Assembly: GCA_900768675.1 (NCBI GenBank)
Contig: CAAGDT010000140.1
Coordinates: 1 to 5,743, forward strand
Reading direction: 5' to 3'
From: Oscillospiraceae bacterium
GTDB lineage: Bacteria; Bacillota; Clostridia; Oscillospirales; Ruminococcaceae
DNA length: 5,743 nt
Shown here: one piece after another, positions 1 through 5,555 of the stretch
Numbering within the stretch: the stretch's first letter is position 1
Layout: every line of letters begins with the position of its first letter
Notes under the pieces: generated by a model
The model's input: only the letters and a program-made list of their open reading frames with translations
Told to the model about the DNA's origin: nothing
Database searches by the model: none
Translations under genes and position numbers: made by a program

Positions 1-82
1 GCTACGCTCCATGTATATTTGTTCCATTTCCAAGTGCTGATTCTCAAGCAATTTTGGATTTTGGGTAGAAAATGTGTCAAGG

Positions 83-97
83 GATATTGACAATATC
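83..97. repeat. 15-bp palindrome next to the tRNA-end-like sequence
   Basis: Two perfect 7-base arms (GATATTG and CAATATC) surround a single central A. The palindrome ends two bases before the tRNA-3'-end-like sequence. Short symmetric sites beside attachment cores can be recombinase or directionality-factor sites, but this AT-rich palindrome could also be chance. The rest of 1-98 shows no convincing gene. Confidence 0.35.
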
Positions 98-98
98 A

Positions 99-122
99 TT
101 TCGATTCCCGTACGGGTCACCA
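99..122 (+). other. tRNA 3'-end fragment, possible attachment-site remnant
   Basis: This stretch reads as the end of a tRNA gene: T-loop TTCGATT (100-106), T-stem 3' strand CCCGT (107-111), acceptor 3' strand ACGGGTC (112-118), discriminator A and encoded CCA (120-122). The expected T-stem 5' strand is absent: bases 95-99 are ATCAT, where ACGGG would be needed to pair. No GACCCGT acceptor 5' strand lies in 1-98. It is therefore a fragment and not a tRNA gene. A tRNA 3' end cut off at the T-loop is the usual duplicated core left by tyrosine-recombinase islands that integrate into tRNA genes (established knowledge). That this is an att site is inferred. I cannot assign the amino-acid identity. 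Confidence 0.5.
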
Positions 123-130
123 AAATTTTT

Positions 131-168
131 ACTCCCAAATGGCTTAGTAAAGCCATTTGGGAGTTTTT
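131..168. terminator. strong intrinsic terminator hairpin, left copy
   Basis: A perfect 15-bp stem (131-145 with 150-164) is closed by the loop AGTA. On the plus strand it runs into TTTTT, then CG, then another T-run. On the minus strand the stem is followed by AAAAATTTT, a weaker tract. It could end transcripts arriving from the left, such as an ancestral tRNA transcript, as well as those of the spoVG-like remnant on the minus strand. The hairpin is identical in the right-hand repeat. Confidence 0.75.
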
Positions 169-189
169 CGTTTTTACGGAATTTGCTGT

Positions 190-225
190 TTGACCGCTAT
201 TTGACCAATATTTTGAAAATTGACC
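190..225. repeat. TTGACC motif cluster, left copy
   Basis: TTGACC occurs three times in the same orientation, at 190-195, 201-206 and 220-225. A degenerate TTGAAA lies at 213-218. The first two are 11 bp apart, about one helical turn. Short direct repeats close to an attachment core are typical of integrase arm-type binding sites, but no integrase gene is visible here. The cluster is kept in the right-hand repeat (5078-5113). It could equally be a site for another DNA-binding protein. Confidence 0.45.
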
Positions 226-295
226 AACAAGACGGGTTTAACAGGCTGTGTTTTTCGAGAAAATCGATGACTGTCTTCACAGTCCTATCGCTTTA

Positions 296-457
296 TTATG
301 TAAAATCGTGCTGCCGGGCGTAATCGCCGTAAGCTGCAAGAATCTTCTCCTCGAACTCCTGCTTTGCCTCAGCTCCGATAAGGCGGATTTTATTCCTGAG
401 TAATCCGTTTCTGCTCCTTGAGCAGGGCATTGATACAAAGAGTCCTGATTTGCCCTT
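296..457 (-). pseudogene. 5'-truncated spoVG-like gene remnant
   Basis: Read on the minus strand to TAA at 298-296, this frame encodes about 53 residues matching residues 38-90 of the intact spoVG-like protein at 5183-5455. It includes GLFVSMPCSRSRNGLL, RNKIRLIGAEAKQEF and a similar C-terminus (EKILAAYGDYARQHDFT against EKILEAYSDYARQHALT). Upstream of about residue 38 the homology stops. The frame then runs through unrelated sequence to a stop with no plausible start codon or ribosome binding site. The N-terminal strand region of the SpoVG fold is therefore missing. The remaining coding sequence has few changes, so the duplication looks recent. It is most likely dead, although a promoter-like sequence at 620-648 points into it. 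Confidence 0.75.
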
Positions 458-619
458 GGAATTAAGTCCTGTTCGTTTGGGAATAATGTCTGAGAAAATC
501 GGGGAACAAATCTGAGGCGGAGTTCTACTTCGGAATTATCATTTCTTTGTATAATGACTGTATTTTTTGCAGGTTGCCATAGCTTTTTCGGCTTTATGTT
601 GAAATGTCGTATTGCCTGT

Positions 620-648
620 ATTGTATCATATAATAAATTAAGCGTCAA
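620..648 (-). promoter_or_regulatory. sigma-A-like promoter firing leftward
   Basis: On the minus strand TTGACG (648-643) and TACAAT (625-620) are separated by exactly 17 nt, close to consensus. Transcription would start near 613 and run through about 150 nt of unrelated sequence into the truncated spoVG-like remnant. The region is AT-rich, so a chance match is possible, but spacing and both hexamers are good. It is divergent from the operon promoter at 719-748. Confidence 0.5.
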
Positions 649-718
649 TATTCAACAATTGAAAAGCTTTTACTTTTATCTAACTGCATATACATATTTA
701 TGAATTATTACAAAAGTA

Positions 719-748
719 TTGACAATTATTGTAAAAATATGGTATATT
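719..748 (+). promoter_or_regulatory. promoter of the TIR-GTPase operon
   Basis: A perfect -35 hexamer TTGACA (719-724) is followed 18 nt later by TATATT (743-748), giving a predicted start near 755 and a leader of about 95 nt. This is the best promoter candidate upstream of the three-gene operon. The spacer region 458-850 holds otherwise only the divergent minus-strand promoter, AT-rich sequence and a small leader hairpin. I see no gene in it. Confidence 0.6.
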
Positions 749-781
749 TATATAGTTAAAATCGCACTATAACAGTTTTTC

Positions 782-795
782 TCGGACTTGTCCGA
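782..795 (+). promoter_or_regulatory. small hairpin in the operon leader
   Basis: TCGGA and TCCGA pair around CTTG, which forms a stable tetraloop class in RNA. The DNA is a perfect inverted repeat with 6-bp arms. It lies about 30 nt after the predicted transcription start and about 40 nt before the ribosome binding site. It could be an operator or an mRNA stability element, or it could be incidental. There is no T-run after it, so it is not a terminator. Confidence 0.3.
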
Positions 796-850
796 TCGGG
801 ATTACAGGCGTTTCGGGCTGAAGTGATGAAAAACAGGAGAGGATATAATT

Positions 851-3076
851 ATGGCTCGGGTTTTTATAAGTCACAGCTCTGCTGACAGAGAAGTTGCAGG
901 CAAGGTATGCGAGCTTCTTGAACAAAGAGGCGTTACCTGCTGGATTGCACCAAGAGATATTACAGCCGGAAGCGAATGGGCTGCCGCTATAAGCGAGGCT
1001 ATCGCACAGGCGAGCATTTTCCTGCTGATATATTCGGGCAATTCCGCAAAGTCAACTCAGGTTCCCAAGGAGATGAATCTTGCGGAAAAGAGGGGGGCTG
1101 TTATTGTTCCGTATAAAATTGACAATACAGAGCTGGTCGGAGCCTTCGATTATTTTCTTACAGGCAGCCATTGGATAAACGCCTCGCCTTTGGAGGGAGA
1201 TTACAGAATTGATGAGCTTTATAACGTAATCGTGTGTCCCGCCGATCCTGTAAGCGAGCAGGAAAAGCCGCATAGTGACAATGTGCTGAGCCAGCATAAG
1301 GAGCATTACACTCTTACCGCTATGTACGAACAGATTGCAGATATTCTCCGTGAGAGCGACGACAAGGAGGATTTGGAGCGGTTCAGGAATGCGCTTCACG
1401 ATATGGCTTCGCCTACATCATATATCGTGCTTGGAGAAAGCGGAACCGGTAAGACAAGCCTTATCAGGGCGGTATTTTCAGGTGTTCTTGATATGACCGA
1501 GGATATGATCTGTTATATATGCGAATATCGCTGGGGTGAGCAGGAGTTTGCAACGCCGGTAAATGCAGGGGTTCAGAGAAAATTCGTGACAAGCGATGAA
1601 ATGATGGGCTTATCCGTAATTGATACAAAGGGCCTTGATATTATGAGTAATGAAGCCCTTGAAAAAACACGGAAGCTTACGGAAAGCTGTGCGGCTATTT
1701 TCGTTGTATTTGAACCGAAAAATGTAACAAGCCCCAGATTGTGGGATATTCTCGAAAGCTTCCCTAAGAAGAATATGGTGTTCTTTTTAACAAAGAGCGA
1801 TACGGCGGACGCCGAAACGATTGAAAGGTGCATCGAAAAGCTGAAGACGTATATGAGCGACAGCGGAATTTCTGCGCCCGTATTTCCCGTAAGCACCGTA
1901 AACGAAAGTGCAAATACAGCGATTGTACCTATGTCGGGTGCAAGAGAATACATAAGAAACAATATTATTGGCGTTAATCCTAAGCTTAGTAAGCAGCTTG
2001 AAAACGTAAATATATGCCGAAGAACGCTGAATGAAATAGTAGTTTCCATTGAAAAGAGAAAGCAGCAGTACGTTTCGGATTCGGAAATACTCCGCTGCAT
2101 AAACCGTGAGATGGACAGATATATGCTGAGTCAGCGCAGTAGGGTAAATCAGCTTATAAATATGCTTGCGGAGGAGATAAACAAGGATATAGACAACTAT
2201 CAGGCGGAGATAATTTCAAAGCTTGACCCCCACAAGATAAAGGAGCGCTTTAAGGACAGCGGGGACTTTGAGTTTTATCTTAACTCCGTAAATGATAATT
2301 ATAAGAAGATGATGACCGATTCCGTCAATACCAAGGTAGTAGAGGCGATAAAGGGCGGGCTTAACGAGCTTGAAAAGGTGTTCAGGGAGGCGGTAGGCTT
2401 TTTCAATTCCCGTGAAAGCATTATCGACCTTAACGATAAGTTTTACAGCTCACTTTCAACGGGAAGAAGAACTATGGTCGCCGAAACAAAAAATTCGATT
2501 GTGGCGACAGGGGATTTTTACCGAACACTTTCCGATGCTTCCTACGAAGCCTTTATGAAGATATGGGCGGAGCGTGAGAAGTATGACGAGCGTCTGCGGA
2601 ATGTGAAAAATGTTTCGGCGGTTGGAGGAGCTGTCGCTGCGGGAGCGACAACGGCAGCGGTTTTAAGCGGCGCTTCGGTTTCTGTAAACCTCGGAATACT
2701 GGCGATGACGGGAGTTGTCGGTACTGCTTTTCTTGTGGCAGTAAGCGCTGTTGTGGGAGCTATTGTTATAAAAGCTATCGCTAAAGCGATGTTTGAGCCA
2801 AAGCTTGAATCCCAGATGATGCAGGCAACGCAGAAATGCATAGACGACTTCAAAAACGAGGTCAATAAGACAAGAACAGGAATGATAAAGAGCGTTACCC
2901 AGCAGGTTTCCTCCATTTTTGAAAAGGAACTTGCTTCGGCTGACGGCTGCTTTACCGAGTTCCGTATTTCCGTTAACAGCGACGAGAGAAAGATACCCGA
3001 GCTTGAACGAAAGCTTGAACTGACAAGAAAGCTTCTCAATGAAGTTGATATGCTTACAGTTGGCGATATGAGGTAA
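851..3076 (+). CDS. TIR domain-dynamin-like GTPase fusion protein
   Basis: The 741-aa product begins with a TIR domain (about 1-111): FISHSS at 5-10, the BB-loop-like WIAPRDITAG (31-40), a Ser-rich stretch 62-71, and Glu74 where bacterial TIR NADases carry their catalytic glutamate. A GTPase domain follows (about 186-355): P-loop GESGTGKT (195-202), candidate G2 Thr235 in ATPVNAG, G3 DTKG (258-261) and G4 TKSD (314-317). Residues 375-585 look helical. Residues 588-640 are strongly hydrophobic, broken around Asn613, like a membrane hairpin or the lipid-inserting paddle of bacterial dynamin-like proteins. A charged helical tail ends the protein. AGGAGAGG lies 8 nt before the ATG and fixes the start. 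TIR domains are known to cleave or convert NAD+, and dynamin-like GTPases to remodel membranes. An immune role in which GTPase assembly gates the TIR is inferred. Domain calls are firm, and exact family membership was not tested. Confidence 0.9.
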   Translation: MARVFISHSSADREVAGKVCELLEQRGVTCWIAPRDITAGSEWAAAISEAIAQASIFLLIYSGNSAKSTQVPKEMNLAEKRGAVIVPYKIDNTELVGAFDYFLTGSHWINASPLEGDYRIDELYNVIVCPADPVSEQEKPHSDNVLSQHKEHYTLTAMYEQIADILRESDDKEDLERFRNALHDMASPTSYIVLGESGTGKTSLIRAVFSGVLDMTEDMICYICEYRWGEQEFATPVNAGVQRKFVTSDEMMGLSVIDTKGLDIMSNEALEKTRKLTESCAAIFVVFEPKNVTSPRLWDILESFPKKNMVFFLTKSDTADAETIERCIEKLKTYMSDSGISAPVFPVSTVNESANTAIVPMSGAREYIRNNIIGVNPKLSKQLENVNICRRTLNEIVVSIEKRKQQYVSDSEILRCINREMDRYMLSQRSRVNQLINMLAEEINKDIDNYQAEIISKLDPHKIKERFKDSGDFEFYLNSVNDNYKKMMTDSVNTKVVEAIKGGLNELEKVFREAVGFFNSRESIIDLNDKFYSSLSTGRRTMVAETKNSIVATGDFYRTLSDASYEAFMKIWAEREKYDERLRNVKNVSAVGGAVAAGATTAAVLSGASVSVNLGILAMTGVVGTAFLVAVSAVVGAIVIKAIAKAMFEPKLESQMMQATQKCIDDFKNEVNKTRTGMIKSVTQQVSSIFEKELASADGCFTEFRISVNSDERKIPELERKLELTRKLLNEVDMLTVGDMR

Positions 3077-3081
3077 GTGAA

Positions 3082-4344
3082 ATGAATGAAAAGCAGGAAA
3101 GGCTGATAAACTGGCTTGATTCTCTGGGGGAGTATGCCCGCTCAGAGGGTATGCCGATGAGAATTGTTGACAGGATTTACGAATGCCGCAGCAGCATTTG
3201 CGAAAACGAGGCGGATTGGGACAATATCGAAGTTTCGGTTAGGGATATTCTGGACAGCATCGAGCTGAAAAGAAATCCGTCAGCCAAAGCTTTGGAGAAT
3301 CCTGAAAGCGAGTGCACCGTTACAAACGAGCAGATAAAAAAGGAGCTGGAAGGAATAACGGACAGGTGCCGCAGCGAAAACGATGAAACAATCAGAAATT
3401 ATTCTGCTTTGAGCAAAGACATCGTCGAGGAGGTCAACGGCAGACTTGCGGATATTACCAACGTTGACGTAAATTACGATAAGATTTGCAGAAGCAGCCT
3501 TTATATGGAGGAATTCAGCAGGCAGCGGGATAATTACAAAAATAAGCTGCTGGATATGAGTAGCTCCTTGCTGGACAATATAACCCGGAATTACGACTTT
3601 ATGTTCGATAACATAAGAAAGATGTTCAGCAATCCATCTCTGCGGTCTTCGGGCATAAGCGGAGAAAGGATTTATAACAGCTACGATACCCGCAGGGAAA
3701 GCGTTAGCAGGGAAGCCCTTTCCGCAATTGAAAAATCCGATGATACAGGAAGCAGTATAACAAGGCTTGCAAGCGAAACCTGTTCCGAAATATCCCGAAT
3801 AAGAGAAAGGGCGGAAAAGCGGAGGAAAAAGCTTCTTCTGATACCCGCTTTGGTAATCGGTGCTGTAATTATTCTGATTATTGTTATAAATATTATCGGA
3901 GCTTCGGGCGGGTCTTCCTCGGGAGGCTCACAGGATAATTCCTTATGGGATATAACAAAGAACGTAACCGAAATTGCACAGGGAGTTTCATTTCTTATCA
4001 ATTCGCTTCCGGGTCTACTTATTACTGCGGCTGTAATTATAGGTGTGATTGCTGTGGCTTATGCGGTATATGGGAAAATGCTGCGAAAAAGGTGCAACGA
4101 GGAGATTAAAAGCGGATGCAGAGAGTGCCTGAAAAGAGCGATGAATAAGTTCAGGGACGAGAACTCTCTCGGACATGAGCTGTATGATACGCTTGGGTGG
4201 GCACTTAAAATAGCAGACAGCAAATATGCTGAAATATTAAGCGAGATTTTCAGCTCTCCCGAAAAGGAAAGCACTTCCGAAATAAAGGAAACGGACGCTT
4301 TTATTCTTCTTAAGGAAGAATGGGCGGAAATTAAAGCACTGTGA
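3082..4344 (+). CDS. two-pass membrane protein with helical cytoplasmic region
   Basis: I do not recognise this 420-aa protein. Residues 1-245 are highly charged and apparently helical, with coiled-coil-like stretches. A basic patch (about 242-250, ending RRKK) precedes a first membrane segment at 251-273. A Gly/Ser-rich loop (GASGGSSSGGS, 273-283) and an amphipathic stretch lead to a second segment at 312-330, followed by basic KMLRKR. The positive-inside rule puts both ends in the cytoplasm and the loop of about 38 residues outside. The remaining 90 residues are helical and acidic. No catalytic motif is visible. The start lies 5 nt after the TIR-GTPase stop, and its ribosome binding site (GAGG, 3070-3073) lies inside the end of that gene, so translation is probably coupled. 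A role as membrane anchor or effector partner of the GTPase protein is inferred from context. Confidence 0.88.
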   Translation: MNEKQERLINWLDSLGEYARSEGMPMRIVDRIYECRSSICENEADWDNIEVSVRDILDSIELKRNPSAKALENPESECTVTNEQIKKELEGITDRCRSENDETIRNYSALSKDIVEEVNGRLADITNVDVNYDKICRSSLYMEEFSRQRDNYKNKLLDMSSSLLDNITRNYDFMFDNIRKMFSNPSLRSSGISGERIYNSYDTRRESVSREALSAIEKSDDTGSSITRLASETCSEISRIRERAEKRRKKLLLIPALVIGAVIILIIVINIIGASGGSSSGGSQDNSLWDITKNVTEIAQGVSFLINSLPGLLITAAVIIGVIAVAYAVYGKMLRKRCNEEIKSGCRECLKRAMNKFRDENSLGHELYDTLGWALKIADSKYAEILSEIFSSPEKESTSEIKETDAFILLKEEWAEIKAL

Positions 4345-4354
4345 GGTTAAGAAA

Positions 4355-4954
4355 ATGGCAATGGATAAATTCAAGGACCTTATAAAAAAGGTTCCCGTAC
4401 CGGACGCAATACAGAATACGGTTAAGACAGCCTTTGGAAAGAATTCAGAGATGGCGTCGCTTAACAAGGAGCTTACGGATAAGAAGGATGAGCAGATAAA
4501 GGTTTATCAGCTTATCGGTATGGAAGTTTACGACCTCGTTAAGGATGGCAGGGCGGATATTCCCCAGATAAAAGGCTATATCGACAAAATCGACGATATA
4601 TCAGTCCGTATCAGCGAGCTTGAAAAAAGCATTGAGCAGCTGGAAGCGGAAAAAGCAGGCGGGAAAAGGATTTGTTCCTGCGGCTGCGAGCTGGCTGCCG
4701 GCGCCCACTTCTGTCCCAGATGCGGTGCGTCTGTTGCATTACAGAACACAACCGTCACCTGTACCTGTGGCGCTGTAATACCTTCCAATTCCGTTTTTTG
4801 TATTTCCTGCGGCAAAAAGCTTGCTGATTCTCCCGCTGCGGCGGGAGAGACCCAGACTCCCGCCGCTGAGACGAAAATGAAACAGTGTATCTGCGGAGCT
4901 ATGGTTCCCGAAGGGCAGTTCGTTTGCTACGAGTGCGGAAGAAAGGTTGAATAA
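4355..4954 (+). CDS. coiled-coil protein with three zinc ribbons
   Basis: The 199-aa product has a charged, helical N-terminal half with a likely coiled coil (about 36-100). Three zinc ribbons with identical spacing CxC-x10-CxxC follow: C107/C109/C120/C123, C136/C138/C149/C152 and C178/C180/C191/C194. Each second pair is followed by Gly, as in rubredoxin-like knuckles. C111 is an extra cysteine. A Pro/Ala/Thr-rich linker (about 157-175) separates ribbons 2 and 3. There is no membrane segment. GAGG (4343-4346) overlaps the stop of the preceding gene and lies 8 nt before this ATG. The second ATG at 4361 is too far from it. Such ribbons usually bind proteins or nucleic acids structurally and are not catalytic. 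An adaptor or sensor role for the TIR-GTPase and membrane protein is inferred. The gene ends the operon. Confidence 0.9.
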   Translation: MAMDKFKDLIKKVPVPDAIQNTVKTAFGKNSEMASLNKELTDKKDEQIKVYQLIGMEVYDLVKDGRADIPQIKGYIDKIDDISVRISELEKSIEQLEAEKAGGKRICSCGCELAAGAHFCPRCGASVALQNTTVTCTCGAVIPSNSVFCISCGKKLADSPAAAGETQTPAAETKMKQCICGAMVPEGQFVCYECGRKVE

Positions 4955-5018
4955 TCCGAGAGTTAGGCAACCTCTTTATTGGTTCGTCTATAAGTAAGCG
5001 CAGTTCACCAAAATTTTT

Positions 5019-5064
5019 ACTCCCAAATGGCTTAGTAAAGCCATTTGGGAGTGTTTCGTTTTTA
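5019..5064. terminator. bidirectional terminator between operon and spoVG-like gene
   Basis: This has the same perfect 15-bp stem and AGTA loop as the left copy (5019-5033 with 5038-5052), followed on the plus strand by GTTTCG and then a T-run. It lies between two convergent units, so it can end the operon on the plus strand and the spoVG-like transcript on the minus strand. The plus-strand T-tract is slightly poorer than in the left copy because a T is replaced by G at 5053. A weaker bulged hairpin at 4959-4975, followed by TTTATT, may assist. Confidence 0.75.
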
Positions 5065-5077
5065 TGTGATTTGCTGT

Positions 5078-5113
5078 TTGACCGCTATTTGACCAATATT
5101 TTGGAAATTGACC
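5078..5113. repeat. TTGACC motif cluster, right copy
   Basis: TTGACC occurs at 5078-5083, 5089-5094 and 5108-5113 with the same spacing as in the left repeat. Only one base differs across the cluster. It lies in the 3' untranslated region of the spoVG-like gene. A protein-binding role such as integrase arm sites is possible but unproven. Confidence 0.45.
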
Positions 5114-5182
5114 AACAAGACGGGTTTAGCGGGTTGTGTTTTCGAGAAAATCAATGACTTTCTTCGCAGTCTTGCTGATTTA

Positions 5183-5455
5183 CTATGTTAAAGCGTGCTG
5201 CCGGGCGTAATCGCTGTAAGCCTCAAGAATCTTCTCCTCAAACTCCTGCTTTGCCTCAGCTCCGATAAGGCGGATTTTATTCCTGAGTAATCCGTTCCTG
5301 CTCCTTGAGCAGGGCATTGACACAAAAAGTCCCGTTTCGCCTTGAACGACCAGAATTTCATCAATAACAAGGCAGTCGTCGAGTGTGACCGAGGCAACCG
5401 CTTTTAAGTCGCTGTCGGCTGGGCGTTTCATAAATCTGATATTTGTAATTGTCAT
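5183..5455 (-). CDS. SpoVG-family protein (divergent paralogue)
   Basis: The 90-aa product has the SpoVG plan: N-terminal strands (MTITNIRFMKRP), then VASVTLDDCLVIDEILVVQG, the hallmark GLFVSMP, and a C-terminal helix (AEAKQEFEEKILEAY). Its length is close to Bacillus subtilis SpoVG (97 aa). It departs from the usual RDI-HPI after the GLFV-MP motif, reading RNKIRLI instead, so it is a diverged paralogue of the neighbour at 5556-5743. SpoVG proteins are small cytoplasmic nucleic-acid-binding regulators linked to septation, sporulation and RNA control. What this copy does is unknown. AGAGGT lies 7 nt before the ATG. It follows the other spoVG gene by about 100 nt with a terminator between them, and I see no clear promoter of its own, so it may depend on readthrough. 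Confidence 0.85.
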   Translation of the reverse strand: MTITNIRFMKRPADSDLKAVASVTLDDCLVIDEILVVQGETGLFVSMPCSRSRNGLLRNKIRLIGAEAKQEFEEKILEAYSDYARQHALT

Positions 5456-5496
5456 TTTATGTACCTCTTGTCTTTAGTAATTTGTCTTAGCGTCAG

Positions 5497-5539
5497 AAAA
5501 ATACACGCCCGTTCCCAAGCGTATTGCTCGGAAACGGGC
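5497..5539 (-). terminator. terminator between the two spoVG-like genes
   Basis: On the minus strand a stem of GCCCGTT with AACGGGC (5539-5533 with 5513-5507) extends through two mismatches to a short loop. TTTTT (5501-5497) follows five bases after it. It sits just after the stop of the upstream spoVG gene and about 40 nt before the next start. The imperfect stem and the gap before the T-run suggest a leaky terminator that lets some transcription into the second gene. Confidence 0.65.
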
Positions 5540-5555
5540 TATGTATTTCAGTCGC

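Larger units (their letters stand above)
117..457. repeat. left copy of flanking direct repeat (~340 bp)
   Basis: This stretch aligns with about 5005-5344 in the same orientation at an offset of 4888, changing to 4887 after one T is dropped from a T-run near 272. Identity by eye is about 90%. The terminator hairpin and TTGACC motifs are the best-kept parts, and the spoVG-coding part also matches closely. Homology starts at the TCACCAAAA that ends the tRNA-like fragment and fades near 457, inside the spoVG-like coding sequence. The two copies bracket the three-gene operon and its promoter region. Confidence 0.85.
5005..5344. repeat. right copy of flanking direct repeat (~340 bp)
   Basis: This is the partner of 117-457, in the same orientation and about 90% identical by eye. 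It starts at TCACCAAAA about 50 nt after the operon and ends inside the intact spoVG-like gene. The tRNA T-arm sequence that precedes the left copy is missing: upstream of TCACC the two copies differ. This copy continues into a complete gene and the left one does not, so this is probably the original locus, and the left copy is a partial duplicate made or carried in with the operon. Confidence 0.85.

Noticed and set aside
3..68. Open frame entering from the left edge and ending in TAG, possibly the tail of an integrase
   Set aside because: Only 21 codons are visible (ending AILDFG) and they show no recombinase motif. A minus-strand start (reading MEQIYMERS toward the left edge) is equally possible and equally unsupported.
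95..122. Complete tRNA gene
   Set aside because: The T-stem 5' strand does not pair, and no acceptor 5' strand, D-arm or anticodon arm lies upstream. Only the 3' end is present.
72..323. 83-codon plus-strand reading frame
   Set aside because: It crosses the tRNA-like end, the perfect terminator hairpin and the antisense of the spoVG-like remnant, and it has no convincing ribosome binding site. It is a chance frame.
277..648. 123-codon minus-strand frame starting at TTG
   Set aside because: Its TTG start is the -35 hexamer of the leftward promoter, and its C-terminal part reads the spoVG-like remnant in the wrong frame. No family is recognisable in its first 65 codons.
4959..4975. Separate terminator directly after the zinc-ribbon gene
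   Set aside because: The stem is only 6 bp with a bulge and the T-run is broken. The perfect 15-bp hairpin at 5019-5052 is a much better terminator.
117..5344. CRISPR array or composite transposon
   Set aside because: There are only two copies of the repeat, 4.5 kb apart, with no short spacers. The repeats hold no transposase and no terminal inverted repeats, so they are not insertion sequences.
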